Below, piece by piece: positions 45,446-52,305 of a stretch of DNA of 52,305 bases. Source of the stretch: Candidatus Methanomethylicaceae archaeon. GTDB taxonomy: Archaea > Thermoproteota > Methanomethylicia > Methanomethylicales > Methanomethylicaceae. The stretch covers positions 1-52,305 of the forward strand of contig JANXER010000008.1 of assembly GCA_025057955.1 (NCBI GenBank), read 5' to 3'. The position numbers were made by a program, and so were the translations under genes. The notes under the pieces are model-generated. The model saw nothing but the letters and a program-made list of their open reading frames with translations, had not been told where the DNA came from and did not search any database. Every line of letters begins with the position of its first letter. Within the stretch, counting starts at the first letter, position 1.

Positions 45446-45585
45446 GATTTATTTACTTCATATGTCATTATTGATGTCATTATCTGAAAAAGCAATATTG
45501 AAATTCAGCAAAATATTTTTAAAGTATTCTCAAAACTTTTATACCATTATATTTTAGAATGGTGAATGCTATTGGAGGATCAATA

Positions 45586-46161
45586 ATGAAAATTAACGGC
45601 ATTATAAAATGCTTAATATCCTTTGATTTCGCAGTATTGACTGGTAGTGGTTTAATCACCCCTATTTTTGCAATTTTCATTACAAATAGAATTATAGGTG
45701 GTACTGCAATTGTTGTTGGCTTTGCCTCAACAATTTATTTAGCCTTTTTCTCTATCACAAGGCTTGCTTCAGCTTATATAGTTGATAGAAGCTTGAGTGA
45801 AAGGAATAAAATCCTTCTCTCAATATTAGGCACAATTTTAGTGGGACTCTCCTATCTTCTCTATATAATGGCAAGATTTCCATGGCATATCTATTCACTT
45901 CAAGCATTAAATGGCATAGGAACTGCTCTTCGCTATTCTCCTTTTATGAGTCTATTCACTCGTTATATAGATAAAGGTCAAGAGTCCCTTGAATGGGGCA
46001 TGGCAGCAGTATCAACAAGTATGGGTCAAGCATTAACTGCTGCAATAAGTGGAATATTAATTGAAGAATATGGATTCAATATTGTATTCTCAATGGCAGG
46101 CATTATCATTATTATGAGTTCCTTCATTCCAATCACAATATATGGAAGGCTTTTTAAATAA
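45586..46161 (+). CDS. Half-size MFS-like membrane protein
   Basis: The 191 residues form six membrane segments with FDFAVLTGSGLITPIFAIFI at the start, an MFS-type loop RLASAYIVDRSLSERNK near residue 60 and RYSPFMSLFTRYIDKGQESLEW in the second half. A full MFS permease has twelve, so this is one half; such half-size proteins exist and may dimerise. ATG at 45586 follows GGAGG with seven bases between; the frame extends to 45559. Behind the stop is only an A/T tandem repeat, with no second half. Confidence 0.78.
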   Translation: MKINGIIKCLISFDFAVLTGSGLITPIFAIFITNRIIGGTAIVVGFASTIYLAFFSITRLASAYIVDRSLSERNKILLSILGTILVGLSYLLYIMARFPWHIYSLQALNGIGTALRYSPFMSLFTRYIDKGQESLEWGMAAVSTSMGQALTAAISGILIEEYGFNIVFSMAGIIIIMSSFIPITIYGRLFK

Positions 46162-46190
46162 TTTATAAATAATTTATAAATAATTTTGTA
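46156..46190. repeat. A/T tandem repeat, 11-base unit
   Basis: AAATAATTTAT is repeated twice from about 46157, with a third partial copy AAATAATTTTG. It sits between the converging half-MFS and UDG genes. Confidence 0.7.
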
Positions 46191-46195
46191 AATAA

Positions 46196-46795
46196 TCATA
46201 AATTGTTCTTAATAATTTCACCTATTAATTTAAAATCCTCCACTAAATATTTTCTTATGCTTGGATTATAGAGGGCGGCTGCTGGATGATATGTAAAAAT
46301 TGCAAAAATTCTCAACCCTTGATAATCTATTGAGAACAATCTACCCCTTATTTTCGCTATGCTATTCGGTATTTTAATTCCACTTTTTTTCAATATATAA
46401 TTTGTAGAATATCTTCCAAGACATACAATAACTTTTGGCTTTATTATTAATATCTGTCGATCAAGATATTCTGCACAAGCAGCTATTTCATCAAATAGAG
46501 GAGCTCTATTGTTTGGTGGTCTACACTTCACAATATTTGTTATAAAGAGCTCCTCTCTATTTAATCCCATTAATAATTGATTCAATAATCTTCCTGCTGC
46601 TCCAACAAATGGCTTACCTTCAATATCCTCATAATACCCAGGAGCTTCACCAATAAACATAATTTTAGCATTTGGATTTCCATCCCCTGGAACAGGATTT
46701 AATCTCATGGTCCATAATCTACATTTTCTACATTCAGCAATCTCCTTTGCTATAGCTTGAAGCGCCTCTATTTTCAAAATAATCCCATTCTTCAA
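46196..46795 (-). CDS. udg: Type-4 uracil-DNA glycosylase (Fe-S)
   Basis: It removes uracil from DNA in thermophiles. The marks are ECRKCRLWTMR with two cluster cysteines near residues 21-24, motif GEAPGYYEDIEGKPFVGAAGR cut as GEAPGYYEDIEG then KPFVG, TNIVKCRPPNNR with a third cysteine, CAEYLDRQ with the fourth, and the C-terminal YHPAAALYN. The length of 199 is normal. The TTG start overlaps the stop of ridA by TTGA, so it is the third gene of the ogg-ridA-udg operon. Confidence 0.93.
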   Translation of the reverse strand: MKNGIILKIEALQAIAKEIAECRKCRLWTMRLNPVPGDGNPNAKIMFIGEAPGYYEDIEGKPFVGAAGRLLNQLLMGLNREELFITNIVKCRPPNNRAPLFDEIAACAEYLDRQILIIKPKVIVCLGRYSTNYILKKSGIKIPNSIAKIRGRLFSIDYQGLRIFAIFTYHPAAALYNPSIRKYLVEDFKLIGEIIKNNL

Positions 46796-47172
46796 TCTTT
46801 CTTCAATGCTATAGCTTCAATCATTAAATCAGCATCCCTTGGAAGAGATGAAACACCAATAATAGCTCTTGCTGGCTTATGATTTTTAAGGTATTCACCA
46901 TATATTTCATTAAATTCATTGAATTTATTCATATCCTTTAAATAAATGGTCATTTTAAATATTGTATTAATATCACCACCAGCAGCTCGAATTATTTCAA
47001 TAACATTGTTTAATACTTGCTTAACTGAATCCTTAAATGAGCCTCTAATAATGCTATTTGTATTTGGATCAATTGGTATTTGTCCTGATACAAATATCAA
47101 TTTATCAATGATTACAGCTTGTGAGTATGGACCAATGGGTTTAGGGGCTTTATCAGTATAAACATAATTCAT
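46792..47172 (-). CDS. ridA: RidA/YjgF family reactive-imine deaminase
   Basis: RidA hydrolyses reactive 2-aminoacrylate and related imines made by PLP enzymes. The 126 residues fit: APKPIGPYSQAVIIDKLIFVSGQIP at the start, the active arginine in KPARAIIGVSSLPRDADLMIEAIA at the end. It lies between two DNA glycosylase genes in a leftward operon (nine bases after OGG, overlapping UDG). A repair role is not known, but some RidA proteins act in general damage control. Confidence 0.94.
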   Translation of the reverse strand: MNYVYTDKAPKPIGPYSQAVIIDKLIFVSGQIPIDPNTNSIIRGSFKDSVKQVLNNVIEIIRAAGGDINTIFKMTIYLKDMNKFNEFNEIYGEYLKNHKPARAIIGVSSLPRDADLMIEAIALKKD

Positions 47173-47181
47173 AATATAATC

Positions 47182-48132
47182 TTAGAATTTCTCCTTTAAG
47201 AATTTCTCCTTTAAAGATTTTGCTCTACAATATTCTCTTAATATTGAATGACAAAGATAACATTTTGGCTTATAGGTTTTACATATTGAGCTTCCAAATA
47301 AATATGTAAGAGTTTGAATCCATCCTCCAAAGCTTGGAAAAAGCTCACTTATAGCCTCTCTTAAGCATGGTCCATATTTATTAATACATTCCTCACACCA
47401 ATATTTTAAACATAGAGCCTTCTTTGGCAATCTAACATCACAATCTATCCATCCAAGCCTTTTAGATATTTTATATAAATGAATATCACATGGAACTATC
47501 CAAGGGGATTTTGTAGTAAATAGAAGAGTGGCATCAGCAACCTTTGGTCCAACCCCCCAACAGAGCATAAGCATTCTTCTAAGCTCATTCACATCATTGC
47601 TTTTATTAGATAGCTTTAAATAATCTCTCATTGTTTTAATTAAATCCATCAATTGATAGCTCCCTTTAATTTCACTTAATTTAGCTATTACTTCAATATT
47701 ACATTTCCATTTTTCCCAAAGATCCTTCATCCATCTACGAACCATTTCATAATTAGCTCTTTTTGAGAGAACACTAGCAATGAAAATACAATTGAAATCA
47801 TGAGGAGCTATTGAAATTCTAACGCCAGGAAATATTTCTGAAAGAGCTTTAATTTGCTCCTTCAATGAGCCACTAAGCTTTGAAATTCTTGAGGATGGCT
47901 TATCATCCCATAATCCAGATTCATAGAGGATAATTTCATGATCAATTTCACAACTCATAAATACCTTAAGATAATCATTTACTTGCTTTAAGAATATGGC
48001 TCTAGCATTTAAACCAATATGCTTAATCCAATAATATTTTTCCTCTCTTTTATAAAGGGATGAAACAAACGATGGTTTAAGTGTGAAATCAATATTATAC
48101 TCTCCATTAATTTTAAATTTTACAACTTTCAT
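47182..48132 (-). CDS. OGG-like 8-oxoguanine DNA glycosylase with cysteine-rich insert and tail
   Basis: The helix-hairpin-helix active site CWGVGPKVADATLL (Lys197) and VPCDIHLYKISKRLG (Asp216) match OGG1-type bifunctional glycosylases, including the lysine of the lyase step. The N-terminal domain (1-110) is the OGG beta-rich one. Unlike usual OGG1, the C-terminal part has two groups of four cysteines: 241, 246, 249, 256 and 284, 291, 294, 302. The second has the C-x6-C-x2-C-x7-C spacing close to the 4Fe-4S loop of EndoIII/MutY. The start at ATG 48132 leaves 14 bases to the divergent radical SAM gene. It heads the repair operon. Confidence 0.85.
   Translation of the reverse strand: MKVVKFKINGEYNIDFTLKPSFVSSLYKREEKYYWIKHIGLNARAIFLKQVNDYLKVFMSCEIDHEIILYESGLWDDKPSSRISKLSGSLKEQIKALSEIFPGVRISIAPHDFNCIFIASVLSKRANYEMVRRWMKDLWEKWKCNIEVIAKLSEIKGSYQLMDLIKTMRDYLKLSNKSNDVNELRRMLMLCWGVGPKVADATLLFTTKSPWIVPCDIHLYKISKRLGWIDCDVRLPKKALCLKYWCEECINKYGPCLREAISELFPSFGGWIQTLTYLFGSSICKTYKPKCYLCHSILREYCRAKSLKEKFLKEKF
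47188..47220. repeat. 15-base tandem repeat inside the glycosylase tail
   Basis: AATTTCTCCTTTAAG-type units repeat twice in the last codons and give LKEKFLKEKF at the protein C terminus. A recent local duplication is likely. Confidence 0.7.
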
Positions 48133-48146
48133 AGCTATTGATAATA

Positions 48147-48884
48147 ATGCCCTTTGATGCATTAAAGCTTTCACATATTATGGAGAAAATTGTTGTTAAA
48201 GGAATTCATAGAAAATACTATAGAGTTAGAGGAGGAAGATGGTATGGAGGTATTGCAACTGCAGATTGTTGTGGATGTAATTTAAGGTGTATTTTCTGTT
48301 GGAGTAAAACCAAGCTTATGGGAAGCTTCTATTCTCCAAGCCAAATTTATAATGCGCTTAAAAATTGTGCTCTTAGAAGAGGCTATAATCAAATTAGAAT
48401 AAGTGGAAATGAACCAACCATAGGAAAGGAACATTTATTGAGGATTTTAGAGCTTATTGAAGTGGATGGACTCTTTAATTTCATTTTAGAAACCAATGGT
48501 ATACTCATTGGAAATGATAAAAATTATGCCAAGGATCTTTCAAAGTTCAATAGAGTACATGTGAGAGTATCAATTAAAGGCACAAATAATAGAGAATTTT
48601 CACTATTAACTGGTGCTCTTCCTGAACAATTTCATCTTCAACTTCAAGCTCTAAGGAACCTCTTAGATTATGGAGTTTCATGTCATCCAGCAATAATGCT
48701 ATCCTTTAGCAATAGAGAGGAAATAAATGAAATATATCGAAAAATTTTAGAAATTGATTCAAAGCTGGAAATAGAAGAGGAATATGTCTTTATGTACCCT
48801 CATGTTATTGAAGGGCTTAAAAAGCATGGAATTTCACCAAAGCTCTCGTATGATCCAAATAATATTCCAAGGGATTTAATATAA
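48147..48884 (+). CDS. Radical SAM protein of unknown specificity
   Basis: The 4Fe-4S/SAM motif is CNLRCIFCW near residue 44, within RGGRWYGGIATADCCGC, a form seen in an archaeal/bacterial group of uncharacterised radical SAM proteins. A barrel follows (QIRISGNEPTIGKEHLLRILELI, FILETNGILIGN, RVSIKGTNNREFSLLTG). There is no extra C-terminal cluster motif. ATG at 48147 (MPFDALKLSHIMEKIV) is 14 bases from the start of the divergent glycosylase gene; TTG at 48138 and ATG at 48180 are less likely. The substrate is unknown. Confidence 0.85.
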   Translation: MPFDALKLSHIMEKIVVKGIHRKYYRVRGGRWYGGIATADCCGCNLRCIFCWSKTKLMGSFYSPSQIYNALKNCALRRGYNQIRISGNEPTIGKEHLLRILELIEVDGLFNFILETNGILIGNDKNYAKDLSKFNRVHVRVSIKGTNNREFSLLTGALPEQFHLQLQALRNLLDYGVSCHPAIMLSFSNREEINEIYRKILEIDSKLEIEEEYVFMYPHVIEGLKKHGISPKLSYDPNNIPRDLI

Positions 48885-48998
48885 AGGGCTAATAATTCAC
48901 ATATTTTAAAAGCAATAATAAATCAAGAAAATTTAGCTTAAAATTCTCTTCTTAAAATTCTCTTAAAAATAATTATTTATTATTAATTCTAAATAATT
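48885..48998. other. Convergent intergenic gap with a 14-base tandem repeat
   Basis: CTTAAAATTCTCTT occurs twice in a row at about 48939-48966 in a stretch of A/T. Both flanking genes end here. No other structure is seen. Confidence 0.5.
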
Positions 48999-49760
48999 TT
49001 ATTTTTTTAATATTGCATTTTTCGCCCTTTCATATGTATTTTCTGCAATTTTAGGAGATCCCTTCATTTCAACCACTTTAAGATCAAATATTTCAGCAAA
49101 TTTTCTAACATTTCTCTCAAATTCCTCATCATTTGCTAAACCATTATCCAATTTAACTAAGTATTCATATCCAATATATTTGAAAATAAACTTATGCCTT
49201 GATAGATCATCGGGGTTTGGTGTAATTCTAGATTTTTTAAGCAATTCCTTCCAATTAGCAGCCCACATGGGAGTTAGGAAAAATGCACCCTTTCCACTGA
49301 AGCTCTTCAAAGCCTTAAAATAAGCCTCTCTTCCACCAAGAGTTGCTCCAATACAATCATCAACAATTTCTCCACTATCATCCTTCAGTATAAAAAGTGG
49401 ACATAATTGACTCAAATCCCTCTCCACATACATTAAACTACTTCCACAGAGGCCATAGAATAAAAGAATTCCATCGGAAAACCTTGAAAACTCTCTAACT
49501 TTTTCATAAACAGCCTCCTTAAGCACCTTGGGATCATTATGAAGAGCAAGCTCAAGAATATCCACAACAACGAAATAATTTCCACTCTTCGATATATCCC
49601 CCTCAGAGGATATCACCTTTGCACTCTTCAATTTCTTAATCAATCCAATTGAATATGGACTTTCCATGATATAAATGCGCTCTATATCTTCATCTCGAGA
49701 AAGGATGTATGCAATCTCATCCTCAAACATTCCACATCCAATGATCGATAGCAAGGCCAT
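48999..49760 (-). CDS. DUF1638 family protein
   Basis: The 253 residues match DUF1638, known mainly in methanogens and other anaerobes, often near methyltransferase/corrinoid genes, with unknown function. The start LLSIIGCGMFEDEIAYILSR and the middle ILLFYGLCGSSLMYVERDL, then LILKDDSGEIVDDCIGA are family marks; conserved cysteines are seen at residues 9, 108 and near 120-140. No corrinoid methyltransferase is nearby here. It is divergent from cas6, with 203 bases between. Confidence 0.8.
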   Translation of the reverse strand: MALLSIIGCGMFEDEIAYILSRDEDIERIYIMESPYSIGLIKKLKSAKVISSEGDISKSGNYFVVVDILELALHNDPKVLKEAVYEKVREFSRFSDGILLFYGLCGSSLMYVERDLSQLCPLFILKDDSGEIVDDCIGATLGGREAYFKALKSFSGKGAFFLTPMWAANWKELLKKSRITPNPDDLSRHKFIFKYIGYEYLVKLDNGLANDEEFERNVRKFAEIFDLKVVEMKGSPKIAENTYERAKNAILKK

Positions 49761-49963
49761 TTATAACACCGTTAAGAAGTATCAAGAGTGATTTCCTCAA
49801 TATAAAATATTTGTTAATTATTTCCTTCCATTCTTATATCATTCTTATATCATTTTTGTACTTTTTTGTATCATCCTTGTGAAAACTCCTAACCATAATC
49901 TAATAACATCAAAAATAAAAGGCCAAAAAACAATAAAAGATTATTAGAGCGTGATTAATAGTA

Positions 49964-50905
49964 ATGTCAAGCATCAACACTCTTCTCATAAGATTTGCCA
50001 CAGAAAAACCAATTTCCTTTCAAAGCTTCTCAGGATTTGCTTCTTGTGGCGTCTTCTATAATTTGATAAAAAGCATTGATGAAAGTTTGGCAGAAGATCT
50101 TCACTCCTCCAAGAGGTTAGCTCCTTGGTCTGCATCACCAATATTTCTTGAGTATCCCCCTCCCCCTAGAATAATCTATCGAAACCTTCCAGCACCATCT
50201 ATTGCCAGCATTTCCTTCACTATAATGGAAGATAAGCTTAATAACATCATCAAGGAGATTTTAATAAGACCTAATTTCAGCATAGATTTAGTTGATGTAA
50301 AGCCGAGAATTTTAAATATTGGCGTAGAAACATATGACTTCTCTAAAATAGCATCAAGTGCTGAGCCCCTTCCAATGAAGTTCTCCATAAAATTTCTTAC
50401 ACCCACAGTTTTCAGAAGATCAATTTATGATTGTTGTCCATATTGTCCATATTATATGGATTATCTACGTACTTTAAAAGAGGGTAGAAAATTAGAGAGA
50501 CCATGTAAATATGCTAAATCCTGTAGAGGAACAATTCTCCCCCTTCCATTGCCTTCGCTTATGTTTAAGAATATGGCTAGAATATGGGCTGCATTTTCAG
50601 ATGAAAAATTAGATGTATGGGAGGCTGCACGTTGGGCTGAAGAGGCCATAGTGATTGCAGGATTTCCAAAAGGCATAAGGACTGTAAGAGTTTATGAGCA
50701 TCCAACCACAAATAAATGGATTGTTGGATTTACTGGGGAAGTTAGATTTTCCATAAGAGAAGATTTTTACAAGGATAAATATGCTAAAATAGCATCTGCA
50801 CTAATAAAGATGGCAGAGAAGACTAATGTAGGTGTAAGAAGAACTGCGGGATTGGGGATGATTAAGTATAAAGAATCTAATGCAAAAAAGGACGTTTCTA
50901 CATAG
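49964..50905 (+). CDS. cas6: CRISPR-associated endoribonuclease Cas6, with a cysteine-rich insert
   Basis: Cas6 cuts the CRISPR precursor RNA within each repeat to leave an 8-base ATTGAAAG handle. The protein has two ferredoxin-like halves and the signature glycine-rich loop TNVGVRRTAGLGMIKY near residues 288-301. An extra stretch, CCPYCPYY at 157-164 and PCKYAKSCRG at 180-189, holds five cysteines and resembles a zinc knuckle or cluster site. It is the only cas gene in view; interference and adaptation genes must be elsewhere. The array begins about 690 bases to the right. Confidence 0.88.
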   Translation: MSSINTLLIRFATEKPISFQSFSGFASCGVFYNLIKSIDESLAEDLHSSKRLAPWSASPIFLEYPPPPRIIYRNLPAPSIASISFTIMEDKLNNIIKEILIRPNFSIDLVDVKPRILNIGVETYDFSKIASSAEPLPMKFSIKFLTPTVFRRSIYDCCPYCPYYMDYLRTLKEGRKLERPCKYAKSCRGTILPLPLPSLMFKNMARIWAAFSDEKLDVWEAARWAEEAIVIAGFPKGIRTVRVYEHPTTNKWIVGFTGEVRFSIREDFYKDKYAKIASALIKMAEKTNVGVRRTAGLGMIKYKESNAKKDVST

Positions 50906-51598
50906 GAAAGGGAGGATTAGATTTTTCAAGAGGATTAATTATATTATTAATTTAATATTCCTTCAATTATGAGAATTTTCATATACAAAGTAGATCCTTC
51001 AGAGTTGGCAAATAGAATATCTTCATGAAGGTAAGCTAATAATAAAATGAGTTTATAAAGGGATTTTTCAAATGAATAAAATCATAAAAGAAAAGTTGTT
51101 AAATGTTTAATTTACAAAATTATTGCTGAAGAATGGAATTAAAGGTTTTAAGAAATTGTGAAATTTACTACCACACCTCCTCAAGGATAGAATCCTACAA
51201 ACTTATTAGTATAAACTTATTAGTATTTATTCATCAAAGACTTTTCTTATTTCGATGATGTCTAAATTTTATGGTTTACCAAAAGTTGTTATAAATTTAT
51301 TAGATAATAATGGAAAAAATGAGAATGATATTTTGGTTTCAAATGAGGCAAGGTGTATTCAATAGGAGTCGTTCAAAGGATTTGAAAAAGAAAATTAACA
51401 ATCTCAGGTGTATTGCTGAGATAATATTATAGCTAGATGAAATTTTGTCTCTATTGATTGAACTGTTCTTCCACAGTCAAATTTCTATAAATTTTTCAAT
51501 ATAAGTAGAAAAAATCTTTTTACGAATATAAAAGTGAGGTGCACTTATAATGATTAATTTTATCAATTAGCTGTGGACTAGGACATAATTGATGTCTT
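50906..51598. other. 693-base gap between cas6 and the array (trailer side)
   Basis: No intact gene is seen. A frame from 51255 (MMSKFYGLPKVVINLLDNNG, 36 residues) and scattered short frames look like decay. Because the adjoining repeats read leftwards, this is the leader-distal end of that array, so it is expected to be a trailer and not a leader. A TATAATATTA-like run lies near 50940. Confidence 0.5.
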
Positions 51599-52074
51599 CT
51601 TTTATTTCTCTCTTCTTGAGATTCCCGCTTGAAGTTGCTATTTGCACAAATGTGCCGTTCTTTCAATTCTCTTTTCTTGAGATTCATTTCTTTTTCGTTA
51701 ATTTATATTGAGGTGAAATAATGACTTTCAATTCTCTTTTCTTGAGATTCCACAAATATGAGCGCATTAATACGATGGTCAGCGCCGAATGCTTTCAATT
51801 CTCTTTTCTTGAGATTCACACAATAGAAAACGAAACAAAAAGCGTATATGAGTACTTCTTTCAATTCTCTTTTCTTGAGATTCGGGAATAGCCAATTTAA
51901 GAATTCATGTGTACGAATCTTTCAATTCTCTTTTCTTGAGATTCTTCCCAATGGAAGCCCGCATTCGGTTATCGATGGGAAGACTTTCAATTCTCTTTTC
52001 TTGAGATTCATCCTTAAAAAATGAAGGATCTTTTGCAAAATCTTTGCTCTTTCAATTCTCTTTTCTTGAGATTC
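51599..52074 (-). CRISPR. CRISPR array, leftward part: eight repeats, seven spacers
   Basis: The 26-base repeat, read on the minus strand, begins GAATCTCAAG and ends AGAATTGAAAG, giving the archaeal handle ATTGAAAG. Exact copies stand at 51660, 51725, 51792, 51858, 51919, 51984 and 52049. A degenerate copy at 51599-51624 has three changes, as expected for the leader-distal end. Spacers are 35, 39, 41, 40, 35, 39 and 39 bases. Transcription should therefore run leftwards from the right-hand side, but no leader is present there. Confidence 0.97.
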
Positions 52075-52114
52075 TTCCGCGGATAAAAGGACCGATCCGC
52101 TCAAGCCTGATCGA
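52075..52114. other. Spacer-sized junction between oppositely directed repeats
   Basis: Forty bases lie between the last leftward repeat and the first rightward one, the length of an ordinary spacer. It is richer in G/C than its surroundings and contains GCGGAT and ATCCGC as a short inverted repeat. It is too short to hold a leader for either side. Flanked by perfect inverted repeats, the whole 92-base block can form a 26-pair hairpin. Confidence 0.9.
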
Positions 52115-52305
52115 GAATCTCAAGAAAAGAGAATTGAAAGCACATTTCCACGCTTCTCTTCAATTTTTATGTTCTTAAGAATCTCAAGAAAAGAGAATTG
52201 AAAGTTTTCAGTTAAGTGAAAGGTAGCATCAAGTACCCATGCTCTTGAATCTCAAGAAAAGAGAATTGAAAGTGTCTAATTCTGATATTTATGTTGTGCT
52301 AATTT
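52115..52305 (+). CRISPR. CRISPR array, rightward part: three repeats, continues past the window
   Basis: Exact copies of the same repeat in plus orientation stand at 52115-52140, 52179-52204 and 52247-52272, with spacers of 38 and 42 bases and at least 33 bases of a further spacer before the window ends. The orientation is the reverse of the left part, so its leader should be at the left, where the other array lies instead. Confidence 0.95.

Noticed and set aside
50906-51598. Leader of the left array
   Set aside because: Repeat orientation and the degenerate first copy put the leader on the other side.
51922-52104. Leftward 60-residue frame across the CRISPR repeats
   Set aside because: It is made of repeats and spacers and is not a gene.
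52075-52305. Right-hand repeats as an independent array with its own leader
   Set aside because: Only 40 bases precede the first repeat, too short for an archaeal leader.
1-52305. tRNA or rRNA genes
   Set aside because: No G/C-rich cloverleaf or TTCGAATC-type arm was seen by eye in any gap; a covariance-model scan would settle it.
1-52305. Insertion sequence or complete transposase
   Set aside because: No transposase motifs or terminal inverted repeats with target duplications were found.

Overview
The window reads as chromosomal DNA of a thermophilic archaeon, most likely from the Thermoproteota/TACK side. The evidence is AT-rich sequence with arginine written almost only as AGA/AGG, GGTGA/GGAGG ribosome sites, frequent GTG/TTG starts and archaeal-type families: a geranylgeranyl reductase for ether lipids, a tungsten-type aldehyde oxidoreductase, a Clp1/Grc3-type polynucleotide kinase, the archaeal SbcD/Mre11-related phosphoesterase and a CRISPR repeat ending in the archaeal ATTGAAAG handle. 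A DUF1638 protein, known mostly from methyl-compound-using methanogens and relatives, hints at a Methanomethylicia-like lineage, but the genus cannot be read from the sequence.

1-5.2 kb holds the end of an aromatic amino acid operon (aroA, aroC, aroQ-pheA, tyrA), then a VTT/DedA membrane protein and thyX. 5.2-7.3 kb is a divergent potassium uptake pair (trkA/trkH). 7.4-12.4 kb has an RNA/DNA 5'-kinase, two unknown small proteins, a HAD phosphatase and an aldehyde:ferredoxin oxidoreductase with a 16-cysteine ferredoxin partner. 12.5-19.4 kb carries a HMGL-family carboxyltransferase, a phosphoesterase and the branched-chain operon ilvB-ilvN-ilvC-cimA, so isoleucine is probably made through citramalate. 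19.5-27.3 kb contains purM, a membrane protein translationally coupled to a two-AAA-plus-Lon-protease fusion, a CPA2 antiporter and the lipid reductase.

27.7-46 kb is a looser region of single genes: cyclophilin-like, ferritin-like, MgtE, a fucose-isomerase-like protein, an aminopropyltransferase, SemiSWEET, MarC, a photolyase/UvdE pair in divergent orientation, a CDF exporter, an HDAC-like deacetylase, an MFS permease coupled to a SPPY methyltransferase, a FAH/S-component/isochorismatase group and YjbQ. Several AT-rich gaps of 350-700 bases lie here. 46.2-48.1 kb is a base-excision-repair operon (OGG-like glycosylase, RidA, type-4 UDG), followed by a radical SAM protein and DUF1638.

The right end carries a lone cas6 and a CRISPR array. 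The array changes direction in its middle: eight repeats read leftwards, then after a single spacer-sized 40-base junction at least three identical repeats read rightwards, with no leader between. This head-to-head array and the AAA-AAA-Lon protease with its coupled membrane protein are the two most unusual things here. Four genes (tyrA, the VTT protein, cimA, uvdE) have starts or frames that do not fit a simple ATG reading. They may reflect unusual starts, real frameshifts or single-base assembly errors.
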